From NCBI RefSeq assembly GCF_009932375.1, contig NZ_BLJG01000029.1, positions 1 through 56,447 of the forward strand: a DNA stretch of 56,447 nucleotides, read 5' to 3'. Positions 1-7,976 of the stretch are shown here, one piece after another. The notes beneath the pieces are model-generated. The model saw only the letters and a program-made list of their open reading frames with translations, searched no databases and had not been told where the DNA came from. Source of the DNA: Pseudomonas juntendi (GTDB lineage: Bacteria > Pseudomonadota > Gammaproteobacteria > Pseudomonadales > Pseudomonadaceae). Position numbers and translations under genes: made by a program. The first letter of the stretch is position 1. Every line of letters begins with the position of its first letter.

Positions 1-1044
1 GGGTTTATGGAGCGGTTACCTTGAAGCAAAGATCGGATGTAGCGATCAGACAGGCCGCCGCGACCATTTAGCGTTCCAATTAGGGGGCAACGTCTTGAGG
101 TGAGGGCAGGGGAGACAGTCCTAGATAGCGGCGATATCGAGTTAAGTAACAATCAACATAGTCATCGCGCACGCTAATTCGGGCTGCTTTATTTCCCTTT
201 CCGACAACATGAAACCACCAGTTGCCAACAGTATCTCAGCGCAGGTCACCCATTGAGGGGCGCCAGTTTTCTCTGCCGAATAAATCAGAGACCCTGAGAT
301 ACATCGAAAAGATAGTTGCCACAATAAATAAAGTGCGTTCGTGTCTCGGATCCTCCGCAGCCATCTGCTCTGCACAGTCGATAACGAAACTCCACTGAAG
401 CTCTGTAAGCGATTGTGCGGAAACGTCCAATACCGCACGTTGTTTATGATGGACTTTTGTTTTATTGCGCGGAAAGGATTCGACTCGGTCAAGCCTTCGT
501 CCATCGCATGCTGAAAAAAACTACCACCTGCGCAATCGATCCTTGCGCCATCTGGTAGGGGCGAATTGGAAGGTCTTTCGACGACTCTACAGCGATTTTA
601 CGATCTCGTTTGCTAGCCGTACTACTGAACGGCCTCCAGTCTTTGTTCACAACATAATCATCTGACTCAAGTCGTTTTCGCCCCCCAGACGAACAATCTC
701 GATTTCACTACTGGTCCTACCCATTCTGCTGGAGGCTGTAGGCAAAACTCCATGAACATTTCAGCATCTACACGACGAATATCAAGAATGGATTTTTTCG
801 CTATGATCAGGGACCAGAGCAAGAGACGCTCGACATGTGTGCGAAACGAGTTGAATGTCGTCTGGTTGCCGGCATATGAGCGTAAAAAACTTCGCACCAC
901 AAGGTAGCTCTCTAAGGCCTTACAATCAGGAGCGAATCGTTTCAGATAATCAAGAACCAATGGTAGTTCCTGATGCACCCCGAGAAAACTGAGTTGGTTA
1001 AATTTCCCAAAGGTATCAAAAAGATGTTGTGGATCTACGCGCAT
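1..1044 (-). pseudogene. decayed tyrosine recombinase (integrase), 5' part, runs off left edge
   Basis: An intact N-terminal piece (667-1044, about 125 codons) looks like the SAM-like core-binding domain of a site-specific recombinase. The rest is scattered over several frames. Just after 667 the frame shifts to a stretch reading DYVVNKDWRPF and then YQMAQGSIAQ. A further shift near 500-520 gives DEGLTESNPFRAIKQKS. Another near 445 leads to LDVSAQSLTELQWSFVIDCA and YLRVSDLFGRENW, which resembles the first catalytic-domain segment of such integrases. An in-frame TGA lies at 236-238. A last shift sits in the G-run near 83-87, after which the text reads LIGTLNGRGGLSDRY. The C-terminal catalytic histidine/tyrosine region would lie left of the window. 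The reconstruction is direct reading; the family call rests on recalled homologues. It is almost certainly inactive. Confidence 0.8.
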
Positions 1045-1100
1045 GGGCTACTCAGACGAGGTTGCAGATCTATCAAGGATGCTTTCGAATGAGGTGCTAT

Positions 1101-1134
1101 GCAATATCCGGGTCTGACAGTTATCGGATATTGC
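1101..1134. repeat. 10-bp perfect inverted repeat, 14-nt loop
   Basis: GCAATATCCG at 1101-1110 is repeated in reverse complement at 1125-1134. It lies in the 120-bp gap between the end of the XRE regulator gene and the start of the decayed recombinase, both on the minus strand. It could be a binding site upstream of the recombinase or a weak terminator for the regulator; there is no T tract. Confidence 0.6.
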
Positions 1135-1164
1135 GTGCGTAGAGGCCTTTGCTTTGCCATCGGT

Positions 1165-1440
1165 TCACTGCCGATGTAGGTCTTGACGGATTCGGGAGAA
1201 CAGCATTTCGATGTCGGGCTCATTGTCGATCAGCAAAAAGGCCTCTGCAAGTAGGGATAGCGGGTGCACGTCCATACGTGTCGCCAGCTCGACCAGCTTA
1301 TCGAGGGTGGGGCTCTTGAGGCCGCGCTCAAGAGAGCTTACATAGGTACGGCTGCTGACATCGCCAAAATCCTCCTGGGTCAGGCCTCGGCTAGTCCTAG
1401 TTTTGCGTAGCGCTTGAGCGAGGGCTGTTTTGAGCTCCAT
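1165..1440 (-). CDS. XRE-family helix-turn-helix regulator
   Basis: A 91-residue protein. Residues about 9-63 form a canonical XRE/Cro-type domain: RKTRTSRGLTQEDFGD, then SRTYVSSLERGLKSPTLDKL. That is the recognition-helix pattern followed by the typical SPTLDKLVELA helix. A short tail rich in acidic and hydrophobic residues follows. It is divergent from the two-gene cassette starting at 1532, with 91 bp between starts containing a direct repeat that could be its operator. It probably represses itself and the divergent genes. Low G+C compared with the core suggests acquisition with the island. The regulator fold is clear; the target is inferred. Confidence 0.85.
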   Translation of the reverse strand: MELKTALAQALRKTRTSRGLTQEDFGDVSSRTYVSSLERGLKSPTLDKLVELATRMDVHPLSLLAEAFLLIDNEPDIEMLFSRIRQDLHRQ

Positions 1441-1485
1441 TTGCGTATTTGATCCACAAAAGGAATGATGAAGCCTCTTTGAATC

Positions 1486-1508
1486 CTATAGTGCTACAAT
1501 CTATAGTG
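1486..1508. promoter_or_regulatory. direct repeat CTATAGTG x2, candidate operator
   Basis: CTATAGTG occurs at 1486-1493 and 1501-1508, 15 bp apart start to start, with TACAAT between them. The pair sits 24-46 bp upstream of the 1532 start, inside the divergent promoter region. Each unit contains the palindrome CTATAG. This placement suits autoregulation by the XRE protein. No convincing -35/-10 pair could be fixed. Confidence 0.45.
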
Positions 1509-1531
1509 TTCATTTTCGTTGGGAGAGAGCT

Positions 1532-2059
1532 ATGACCACCTTGCGAGTAAACCCTGAAAGCTTCTCAGAAGTAGCATCCCTAGGGGCAGGATCCACATTT
1601 CTAATCGTTTGCGTGCTGGACCTTTTGGAAGAAAAAGAGATTATTGACATCAGGATTTTTGAAACGGGCCAGAGCACATTGGACTTCTTGAACGAGCTCG
1701 ACAGGCCCAATGCCACTAGAGGCGTGGTAGGTCTTCAACTCGCATTGCCGCCGCGGTTGAGTCCTAACCAAAAGTGGACGGTAGAGCCTGTTGTCGACTT
1801 CGCAAGGGTTATATTGGCGCAGCCCGAGAGAACCTTAGATTCGTATGCTTACCGTATTGCGAGTGGGCGCTATTATGTTGATGGTAATGAAATACCTCTC
1901 AAGGTTGTGAGGAGCGAGAGAAGCATTTACCAAGCATCAAATGCTAATTCGAGCGATCCAGTACTGAGTGCATACCAAGCCTGGATTGCGAGGATATTAG
2001 GCGAACTGATCAATGAGCAGTTCAACATGCAGCAGAGGACGGAGGCAAGTCGTGGCTGA
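1532..2059 (+). CDS. hypothetical protein, first gene of a two-gene cassette
   Basis: A 175-residue protein that I do not recognise. The ATG at 1532 has a purine-rich ribosome site (GGGAGAG) 5 bp upstream. The sequence has an alternating hydrophobic/charged soluble pattern with no signal peptide or membrane segment. It includes LLEEKEIIDIRIFETG near residue 31, a proline-rich LALPPRLSP near 70 and YAYRIASGRYYVDG near 105. Its last eight bases overlap the next gene, so translation is probably coupled. Because the partner resembles a toxin-binding antitoxin domain, a toxin role is possible, but the RES-domain signature usual for that antitoxin class is not visible. Function unknown. Confidence 0.7.
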   Translation: MTTLRVNPESFSEVASLGAGSTFLIVCVLDLLEEKEIIDIRIFETGQSTLDFLNELDRPNATRGVVGLQLALPPRLSPNQKWTVEPVVDFARVILAQPERTLDSYAYRIASGRYYVDGNEIPLKVVRSERSIYQASNANSSDPVLSAYQAWIARILGELINEQFNMQQRTEASRG

Positions 2060-2387
2060 TACAACCGGGAGTGAGTCGTTTCAGGCTTGTTTGTCAGCGC
2101 TGTCACTATTGATGTCTTGGGGCGCTGAAGAGCAAGTCGCACATAGTATAATCGGCATGCCCGATTGTGCCGCTCAAGAGATCAAGCTCCGCCTAAGCGT
2201 TATTTTTGAGATGAATAGCTACTTGAACAAGATTTTTGAGAATCCTAAGAATATCGCAGGTTTTATGTCCATGAAAAATGACAACGATTATTTTGAGGGA
2301 AGCACTCCGCTGGAGAAAATAAGCGATGGAACCTATGCATCCCTACGAGAATGCGCAAAGCGCCTTCAGGCGCTGAGTATGGGCTAG
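2052..2387 (+). CDS. Xre/MbcA/ParS-type antitoxin-like protein
   Basis: I choose the GTG at 2052 because GGAGG at 2041-2045 lies 6 bp upstream; this gives 111 residues. An upstream ATG at 2013 has no such site. The N-terminal half is helical (SLLMSWGAEEQVAHSIIG). The C-terminal half fits the toxin-binding domain of Xre/MbcA/ParS antitoxins: RLSVIFEMNSYLNKIFENP, then YFEGSTPLEKISDG, then LRECAKRLQAL. In that family the G-x-(S/T)PLE segment precedes a closing helix. These antitoxins normally pair with RES toxins. Here the partner is the overlapping upstream gene, which does not look like RES. A terminator follows at 2419. The domain call is from recalled motif shape. Confidence 0.6.
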   Translation: MADTTGSESFQACLSALSLLMSWGAEEQVAHSIIGMPDCAAQEIKLRLSVIFEMNSYLNKIFENPKNIAGFMSMKNDNDYFEGSTPLEKISDGTYASLRECAKRLQALSMG

Positions 2388-2418
2388 CTCCCCAGAGGCC
2401 CTGAACCAAAAGTACTTG

Positions 2419-2439
2419 AGTTCCACGGTGGAACTTTTT
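2419..2439 (+). terminator. rho-independent terminator after the cassette
   Basis: AGTTCCA at 2419-2425 pairs with TGGAACT at 2429-2435 around a 3-nt loop and is followed by TTTT. It is 32 bp past the antitoxin-like stop codon. The same reading frame stays open through the hairpin, but that is best explained by chance. Confidence 0.75.
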
Positions 2440-2560
2440 CGTATCAAGGTCAGCGCCTAGCTTTTCATGCAGAACTAGGCCTGAAGGAGGGTTGAGCCTA
2501 GTAGTGCCAGGTTCGCTGAAGACTAGCCACATCTGCTCCGCGCTGTGCCTCTAAAACAGG

Positions 2561-3000
2561 TTATCTTTTTTCAAAATATTTATCTTCTTTGAGGGCTCCG
2601 CAGAGCGGACCTAGGGGCTGTGAATCCATCCTTTTAAAAATACTGGCGGTAGTGTGTCGCTATCGAGAGCGGCGACGGAGCATTTCAAGCAACTGATGTG
2701 CGGTAATTATTCTTTTTTAGGGGTATTTATCCTTTTTGCGGATCCCTAACAGCCACGTAGTTACCCCCAGACAATCGGTCGGGAGCGTGATCAGATCAAC
2801 CCTTAAAAAATTATTCTTTTTAAGGTTTTACTTTTTTTTAAGGATAGGCAATATGGCGTTTGTAGCGCTGGAGTGGCACGCGCCCTATTTTTTTTACGGA
2901 CCGATTGCGATTCGTAGAGTTTGCCTAGGGGAGAAGATTCAGGATAACTCATTGATTTTTCTGGTTTATTGTTTTTAAGGGCCGATTACTTTTTTTAGGG
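2561..3000 (+). repeat. array of about nine degenerate T-rich 16-mers
   Basis: Non-coding. Copies resembling TTATTCTTTTTTAGGG start at 2561, 2580, 2707, 2727, 2811, 2828, 2885, 2966 and 2986, all on the plus strand. Eight of the nine form pairs whose members start 17-20 bp apart, close to two helical turns. The first copy lacks the GGG end, and 2727 and 2885 end in CGGA. No convincing gene lies here: an 80-codon reading frame at 2736 has the composition of translated T-runs. The arrangement resembles iterons or multiple binding sites for one protein, but the binder is unknown. Confidence 0.65.
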
Positions 3001-3291
3001 CATCCTGACAGTCGTTCCACGTCGATTTCGCGCATTTGGAGAGCACGTCAAGGCTGGAGCAGGCATGCCAATACAGCTAAGTCACTGATTTTTCATGCGC
3101 ATCTATGGATAACAAAATTCGCATCTATGGATGCCGGTCACACGGTGCTAGGGTTAGCCGGTGGGTGGAAATGCAACGCTTACAAAACGCCCTGTATTTA
3201 ACATAATATGCATTATGCGCAAATTTGTATGGAGCCACCGGGGCCGAGGGTGGGTAGATTTGAAGCCAGGCCCACCCCTTAGAACTCTCCC
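3001..3291. other. non-coding island DNA with short repeats
   Basis: No supported gene. CGCATCTATGGAT occurs twice, at 3098-3110 and 3120-3132 (22-bp period). CATAAT and ATTATG arms face each other near 3200. GGGTGGG at 3248-3254 and CCCACCC at 3271-3277 form a 7-bp stem just downstream of the minus-strand gene ending at 3292. That stem could act as a weak terminator, though no T tract follows. Confidence 0.5.
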
Positions 3292-3834
3292 TCAAACCAT
3301 GATGGTTAGTCCATCACCATGCATCTCGAAATTCTCAATGAACGGATCTGTTGAGCCACATTCCTTGTGGTACTCAACGACACGCGGAATCACATCCTGC
3401 AGCACACCGACCAACCCCGTGCAGTAAAGTTGCCGAGCATCTTTCTCGTACCGGTACCGTGCTTTAGTGAAGACATTGCGGTTCGATTCGATCTGATCAA
3501 CATGACGGTCAAGACCAACCCGACGCCGTGTAGCTTCAGGGACGGCATGAAACAGTGTCAGTAAATCATGCCAGTCAATTCTATCACCGGCTTTTCCGTC
3601 AGCTCTCAGCTGCGAATACGCAGCCTTGATCGGGTCTTTGTCGATTTCGTAGGTTTCCCAGATCTTGCCAAAGCCGCCAGTAGGCACAGCCACAAAGCTC
3701 TTCAACAGGATTTCCATGGCTAGAGCGGCGTTGATCTGCGAGACATCCATCAAATCATCGCCACGTAAAAGCTGCAGCGACGCTCGTAAATACCTGCAGG
3801 CGTCCTCGACCATACGGGCTGATATGTTTTGCAT
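3292..3834 (-). CDS. HEPN-like hypothetical protein
   Basis: I choose the ATG at 3834 (180 residues) because AGGA lies 7 bp upstream; a TTG at 3873 in the same frame would add 13 residues. The protein is helical. INAALAMEILLKSFV is followed by WHDLLTLF and then IESNRNVFTKARYRYE. This order, an A-x-E-x-x-x-K helix, a histidine-containing helix and a final R-N-x-F...RYRYE segment, resembles HEPN-type helical proteins seen in Abi and other defence contexts. No membrane segment. It stands alone at the right end of the island. HEPN membership is a motif impression and RNase activity is not shown. Confidence 0.5.
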   Translation of the reverse strand: MQNISARMVEDACRYLRASLQLLRGDDLMDVSQINAALAMEILLKSFVAVPTGGFGKIWETYEIDKDPIKAAYSQLRADGKAGDRIDWHDLLTLFHAVPEATRRRVGLDRHVDQIESNRNVFTKARYRYEKDARQLYCTGLVGVLQDVIPRVVEYHKECGSTDPFIENFEMHGDGLTIMV

Positions 3835-4232
3835 AAGGTGGTCCTGGTCCGTCTGCTCTCGCGGATATGACAACAGACCTTGATGCTACCACCCTTTTTT
3901 GCCAGGATATTTTAATGCCTTTAAGGAATAACTACGCTAAATATCCATTTAGTTGAGTTAACGTTGTAGTTCACCAATATACTGGCCCTTCCCCGCAAAT
4001 ACGTCAGCCACGGTTCGTGCTCTCGCCCGCTCATCCCTTCTTGGCTACCGGCCAGCAGCCCTGAGCTTCGCTCTCAGTCCCGCGCCTCACCACCATAATG
4101 CCTACACGCCGTCACGCCATGCCCGCAGCCACCTTTCTACGCCTGGCAAGCCGGTGGAACGTTTCTGCAACCGCCCGGGTCGCACAACAAAGACGCAGCC
4201 AACTGCGTGAACCCTGACCGTGAGGACCTTCC
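3835..4232. other. intergenic boundary between island and core
   Basis: About 400 bp without a supported gene. Base composition changes from AT-rich (3890-3985) to core-like GC-rich by about 4020, so the island edge probably lies here. No tRNA or clear attachment-site duplication could be seen. The right part carries the leader of paoA, with GAGGA about 10 bp before its ATG. Confidence 0.5.
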
Positions 4233-4760
4233 ATGAGCGCGCTCTCTTCCAATGGGGCTGCAGAACACCCCATCTGCCTGACCCTCAATGGTCAGCCCCG
4301 AACACTGGCAGTCCACCCGTGGACCACCCTGCTCGACCTGTTGCGTGAACAGCTGGACCTGGTAGGTACCAAAAAAGGCTGCGACCACGGCCAATGCGGC
4401 GCCTGCACGGTGCTGCGCGACGGCAAGCGCGTCAATGCTTGCCTGACCTTGGCCATCATGTGCGACGGCGCAGACGTGGTGACCATCGAGGGGCTGGCCA
4501 GCGGCGACGTGCTGCACCCTATGCAACGGGCCTTCATCACCCACGATGCGTTTCAGTGCGGGTACTGCACACCTGGGCAGATCTGCTCTGCCGTCGGGCT
4601 TGTGCGTGAAGGGCGAGCCGACTGCCGTGAGGCCATTCGCGAGCAGATGAGCGGCAACCTTTGCCGCTGTGGTGCCTATGGCAACATCGTCGCCGCGATC
4701 GAAGAAGCCCAGCCGCTGATGGCACACCCGGATCAACCACAACGGGGGGCGAAGCCATGA
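4233..4760 (+). CDS. paoA: aldehyde oxidoreductase, [2Fe-2S] subunit
   Basis: A 175-residue small subunit of a xanthine-oxidase-family molybdoenzyme that passes electrons from the molybdenum centre to FAD. The plant-type ferredoxin motif is present near residues 50-70 (CDHGQCGACTVLRDGKRVNAC). The second cluster motif follows as CGYCTPGQ and CRCG near 110-148. Together these give all eight cysteines. E. coli PaoA has a Tat signal; none is obvious here, so the complex may be cytoplasmic. The stop overlaps the next start (ATGA at 4757). First gene of a three-gene operon. Substrates are probably aldehydes or N-heterocycles; the exact one cannot be read. Confidence 0.88.
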   Translation: MSALSSNGAAEHPICLTLNGQPRTLAVHPWTTLLDLLREQLDLVGTKKGCDHGQCGACTVLRDGKRVNACLTLAIMCDGADVVTIEGLASGDVLHPMQRAFITHDAFQCGYCTPGQICSAVGLVREGRADCREAIREQMSGNLCRCGAYGNIVAAIEEAQPLMAHPDQPQRGAKP

Positions 4761-5752
4761 TGCCCTTCAGCTACCACAAGCCTGCGTCAGTCAGCGAGGC
4801 CGTGAGCCTGGCTGGCGACAGCGCGCGCTTTATCGCCGGGGGCACCAACCTGGTCGACCTGATGAAGGAAAACGTGGTCCGCCCCGAGCGCCTGATCGAT
4901 ATCTCAGGCTTGGCGCTGGATGGGCTGCATCCCACTGCCAACGGTGGCGTCATGATCGGTGCCCTGGTCAGCAATGCCGACCTGGCCTGGCACCCGATGA
5001 TCGAGCAACAATACCCGTTGCTGTCACAGGCTATCCTTGCGGGCGCTTCACCGCAGTTGAGAAACATGGCCAGTACCGGCGGCAACTTGCTCCAGCGCAC
5101 ACGCTGTTACTACTTCTACGATACCGGCACCCCCTGCAACAAACGTGAACCCGGCAGCGGATGCCCTGCTCGTAGCGGCCGCAACCGCATACACGCCATT
5201 CTTGGCGCCAGTGAGGCCTGTGTGGCCACTCATCCGTCCGACATGTGCGTAGCACTGGCAGCACTCGAAGCCGTGGTGCACGTAGAGGGACCGGCTGGTA
5301 AACGCCAGATCCCGTTCGCAGATTTCCATCGCCTGCCGGAGAACAATCCGGAGCGTGATAACCAGCTGGCAGCCGATGAACTGGTAACGGCCGTAGAGCT
5401 GCCGCCACCGCTGTTCGAACAGCATTACCGCTACCTGAAAATTCGAGACCGAGCCTCCTACGCGTTCGCGCTGGTGTCGGTCGCTGCGGCCTTGCGCTTG
5501 GATGGCGATGTGATTCAGCACGCCCGCCTGGCGCTGGGCGGTGTAGCGCACAAACCATGGCGCAACCCGGCTGTGGAAAGCCTGCTGGTTGGCCAGGTGC
5601 CTTCCGAGGCGCTGTTCGACAACGCCGCACAGGCGCTGCTTCAGGGCGCGCAGCCGCTGACCCACAATGGTTTCAAGGTAACACTGGCGCAGCGTGCAAT
5701 CGTGCGTGCATTGACTGACGCGGCGCACCGTGCCGCTGGTGTGGGGGCATGA
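4757..5752 (+). CDS. paoB: aldehyde oxidoreductase, FAD-binding subunit
   Basis: 331 residues starting at the ATGATG that overlaps the paoA stop. The FAD-binding segment FIAGGTNLVDLMKENV lies near residue 30, and the second FAD motif STGGNLLQRTRC near 112. A cysteine-rich insert follows (RCYYF, CNKREPGSGC, SEACVATHPSDMC). It matches the extra [4Fe-4S]-binding loop known in PaoB/HcrB-type subunits. Length is normal for the family. It accepts electrons from the iron-sulfur subunit. The neighbouring large subunit start overlaps its end, so the three subunits are translated together. Confidence 0.88.
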   Translation: MMPFSYHKPASVSEAVSLAGDSARFIAGGTNLVDLMKENVVRPERLIDISGLALDGLHPTANGGVMIGALVSNADLAWHPMIEQQYPLLSQAILAGASPQLRNMASTGGNLLQRTRCYYFYDTGTPCNKREPGSGCPARSGRNRIHAILGASEACVATHPSDMCVALAALEAVVHVEGPAGKRQIPFADFHRLPENNPERDNQLAADELVTAVELPPPLFEQHYRYLKIRDRASYAFALVSVAAALRLDGDVIQHARLALGGVAHKPWRNPAVESLLVGQVPSEALFDNAAQALLQGAQPLTHNGFKVTLAQRAIVRALTDAAHRAAGVGA

Positions 5753-7953
5753 CCATGGTCAACAACAAATCGGTAGTCGGTACCCCTCTGGATCGCGTGG
5801 ATGGCGTGGCTAAAGTCACCGGCCAGGCACGCTATGCGGGCGAATACCCAAAAGACGGCCTGCTCCATGGCAGCGTGGTGTCCAGTACCATCGCCCGCGG
5901 CCGCGTACTGCGCATCGACGCTACCCAGGCGCTGGGCGTACCCGGCGTTGTCGCGGTGCTCGACCATGGGCATCGTCCGCATATTTCCAGTTATGACGAT
6001 GACTACAGCGACGCCGATGCAGCAGAGGGCGCACCCTTTCGGCCCCTGTTCAACGATAGGGTGCTGTACAGCGGGCAACCCCTGGCGCTGGTGGTGGCGC
6101 ACACCCTGGAGGTGGCCCGGTATGCAGGCTCATTGATCCGGATCGAATACGCCGAGGAACCTCACGAGACAGACCTGGGCGCGTCCAGGGCGTCGCATGT
6201 GGCGCCGGCAGAAACACCGGCCCCGCGTGGCGACTTCGCTGGCAGTTTCGCTGGGGCACCCGTGCAGGTCGATGCCACCTACCTGACTGCCAACGAGCAC
6301 CACAACCCGATGGAGCCCCACGCCTCCACCGTGCACTACAAGCCCGACGGCAGCCTGGAAATTCATGACAAGACCCAAGGCACGCAGAACTGCCAGGACT
6401 ACCTGCACAAGGTATTCGGCCTGCCGAAGGCCCAGATCCGTGTGCACGCAGCCTTCGTCGGCGGTGCCTTCGGCTCGGGCCTGCGCCCGCAGTACCAGCT
6501 GCCCCTGGCAGTGATGGCGGCGCTGCATCTTCAGCGCTCTGTGCGCGTCACCCTCACGCGCCAGCAAATGTTCACGTTCGGCTACCGGCCCCGCACCGAG
6601 CAGCGTTTGCGCCTGGGGGCAGATGCAGATGGGCGCTTGCTGGCTGTCGGTCACGATGGGCTGGGGCAGACCTCGCGCTTCGAAGACTTCACCGAGCACC
6701 TGGTGGAATGGAGCGGCATGCTCTACCAGTGCGACAACGTTGAACTCAACTACCGCCTGGCCTCGCTGGATGTGTACACGCCCCTGGACATGCGTGCCCC
6801 TGGGGCCGGTTCAGGCGTGGTCGCGCTTGAGTGCGCGATGGATGAGCTTGCCTGTGCCGCTGATATCGACCCGGTAGAGCTGCGCCGGCGTAATTTTGCT
6901 GCCAACAACGGCAACGAGGGCAAGCCCTACTCCAGCAAGGAACTGCTGGCGTGCTATCAGCAAGGCAGTGAGCGTTTCGGTTGGCAGCACCGCAACCCGC
7001 AACCGCGCAGCATGCGCACTGGCAACCAATTGGTCGGTTGGGGAATGGCGGGCGGCGTCTGGGAGGCCATGCAAATGAAGGCCAGCGCGAAAGCGCGCCT
7101 GGATGCCCAAGGCCACCTCACCGTCAGCAGCGCCACCACCGATATCGGCACCGGCACCTACACCGTCATGACCCAGATTGCAGCCGATGCTGCGGGCGTC
7201 AGCGTGGAGGATGTCACCTTCGTGCTCGGTGACTCATCCCTGCCCACTGCGCCCCTGCAGGGCGGGTCGTTCACGGTATCGTCGGTAGGCTCGGCCGTGC
7301 GCCAGGCTTGCCAGGTGTTGCGTACCAAGGTGCTGGAGCATGCCCGCAAGGTGCATCCGCAGGTGGCGAGCACAGCGCGGGAGGACATCGTCTTCGCGGA
7401 TGGTTACCTGCACGCGGGTAGTTTTCGCGTGGCCTTGGCAGACATCGTCGCCAGTGCCCCCGGCGCGGAGTTCGAAGTGCAAATCGACGCTGAGCCTGGT
7501 GCAAGGCGCCAACCGTTTTCCACGGCGACCCACTCGGCGGTGTTCGTCGAAGTCCAGGTAGACGAAGACCTTGGCATGATCAAGGTCACCCGAGTGGTCA
7601 GCGCCGTGGCGGCGGGCCGCGTGGTCAACCCGAAAACGGCCCGCAGCCAGATCCTGGGCGGCGTGGTATGGGGTATCGGCATGGCACTGCACGAAGAGGC
7701 ATTGACCGACCATGGCCTGGGTCGCATCGTCAATCACAACCTTGCGGAGTACCACATCCCGGTGAACGCGGACTGTGGTGATATCGTCGTGCTCTTCGTT
7801 GAAGAGCACGACGATGTCGTCAATGAGCTGGGGTCCAAGGGTGTGGGCGAAATCGGCGTGGTCGGCGTGGCTGCCGCAGTGGCGAACGCCATCTACCACG
7901 CAACCGGCAAACGCGTGAGGGAGTTCCCGATCACACTCGACAAGGTGCTGTAA
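5749..7953 (+). CDS. paoC: aldehyde oxidoreductase, molybdenum-cofactor subunit
   Basis: 734 residues, the usual PaoC/YagR length. The N-terminal domain is ALD_Xan_dh (DRVDGVAKVTGQARYAGE). The Moco-binding segments follow: GGAFGSGLRP, the ARSQILGGVVWG region and KGVGEIGVVG near the C-terminus, whose glutamate is the family's catalytic base. The substrate channel residue of true xanthine dehydrogenases cannot be assigned, so an aldehyde-type activity is preferred. The start overlaps the paoB stop. The dedicated XdhC/PaoD-type maturation factor that usually follows is absent; a strong terminator comes 24 bp later. Confidence 0.88.
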   Translation: MTMVNNKSVVGTPLDRVDGVAKVTGQARYAGEYPKDGLLHGSVVSSTIARGRVLRIDATQALGVPGVVAVLDHGHRPHISSYDDDYSDADAAEGAPFRPLFNDRVLYSGQPLALVVAHTLEVARYAGSLIRIEYAEEPHETDLGASRASHVAPAETPAPRGDFAGSFAGAPVQVDATYLTANEHHNPMEPHASTVHYKPDGSLEIHDKTQGTQNCQDYLHKVFGLPKAQIRVHAAFVGGAFGSGLRPQYQLPLAVMAALHLQRSVRVTLTRQQMFTFGYRPRTEQRLRLGADADGRLLAVGHDGLGQTSRFEDFTEHLVEWSGMLYQCDNVELNYRLASLDVYTPLDMRAPGAGSGVVALECAMDELACAADIDPVELRRRNFAANNGNEGKPYSSKELLACYQQGSERFGWQHRNPQPRSMRTGNQLVGWGMAGGVWEAMQMKASAKARLDAQGHLTVSSATTDIGTGTYTVMTQIAADAAGVSVEDVTFVLGDSSLPTAPLQGGSFTVSSVGSAVRQACQVLRTKVLEHARKVHPQVASTAREDIVFADGYLHAGSFRVALADIVASAPGAEFEVQIDAEPGARRQPFSTATHSAVFVEVQVDEDLGMIKVTRVVSAVAAGRVVNPKTARSQILGGVVWGIGMALHEEALTDHGLGRIVNHNLAEYHIPVNADCGDIVVLFVEEHDDVVNELGSKGVGEIGVVGVAAAVANAIYHATGKRVREFPITLDKVL

Positions 7954-7976
7954 CGCGAAAGTTGTCAGAAACATGC

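Noticed and set aside
2388..2498. In-frame continuation of the antitoxin-like gene past its TAG
   Set aside because: The open frame coincides with a rho-independent terminator hairpin, so a read-through extension is unlikely.
2736..2978. 80-codon frame in the T-rich array
   Set aside because: The phenylalanine-rich sequence comes from T-runs of the repeats, with no ribosome site or family resemblance.
2561..3000. CRISPR array
   Set aside because: Repeats are degenerate, only 16 bp, with spacers of 1-4 bp within pairs and long uneven gaps between pairs, and no cas genes are present.
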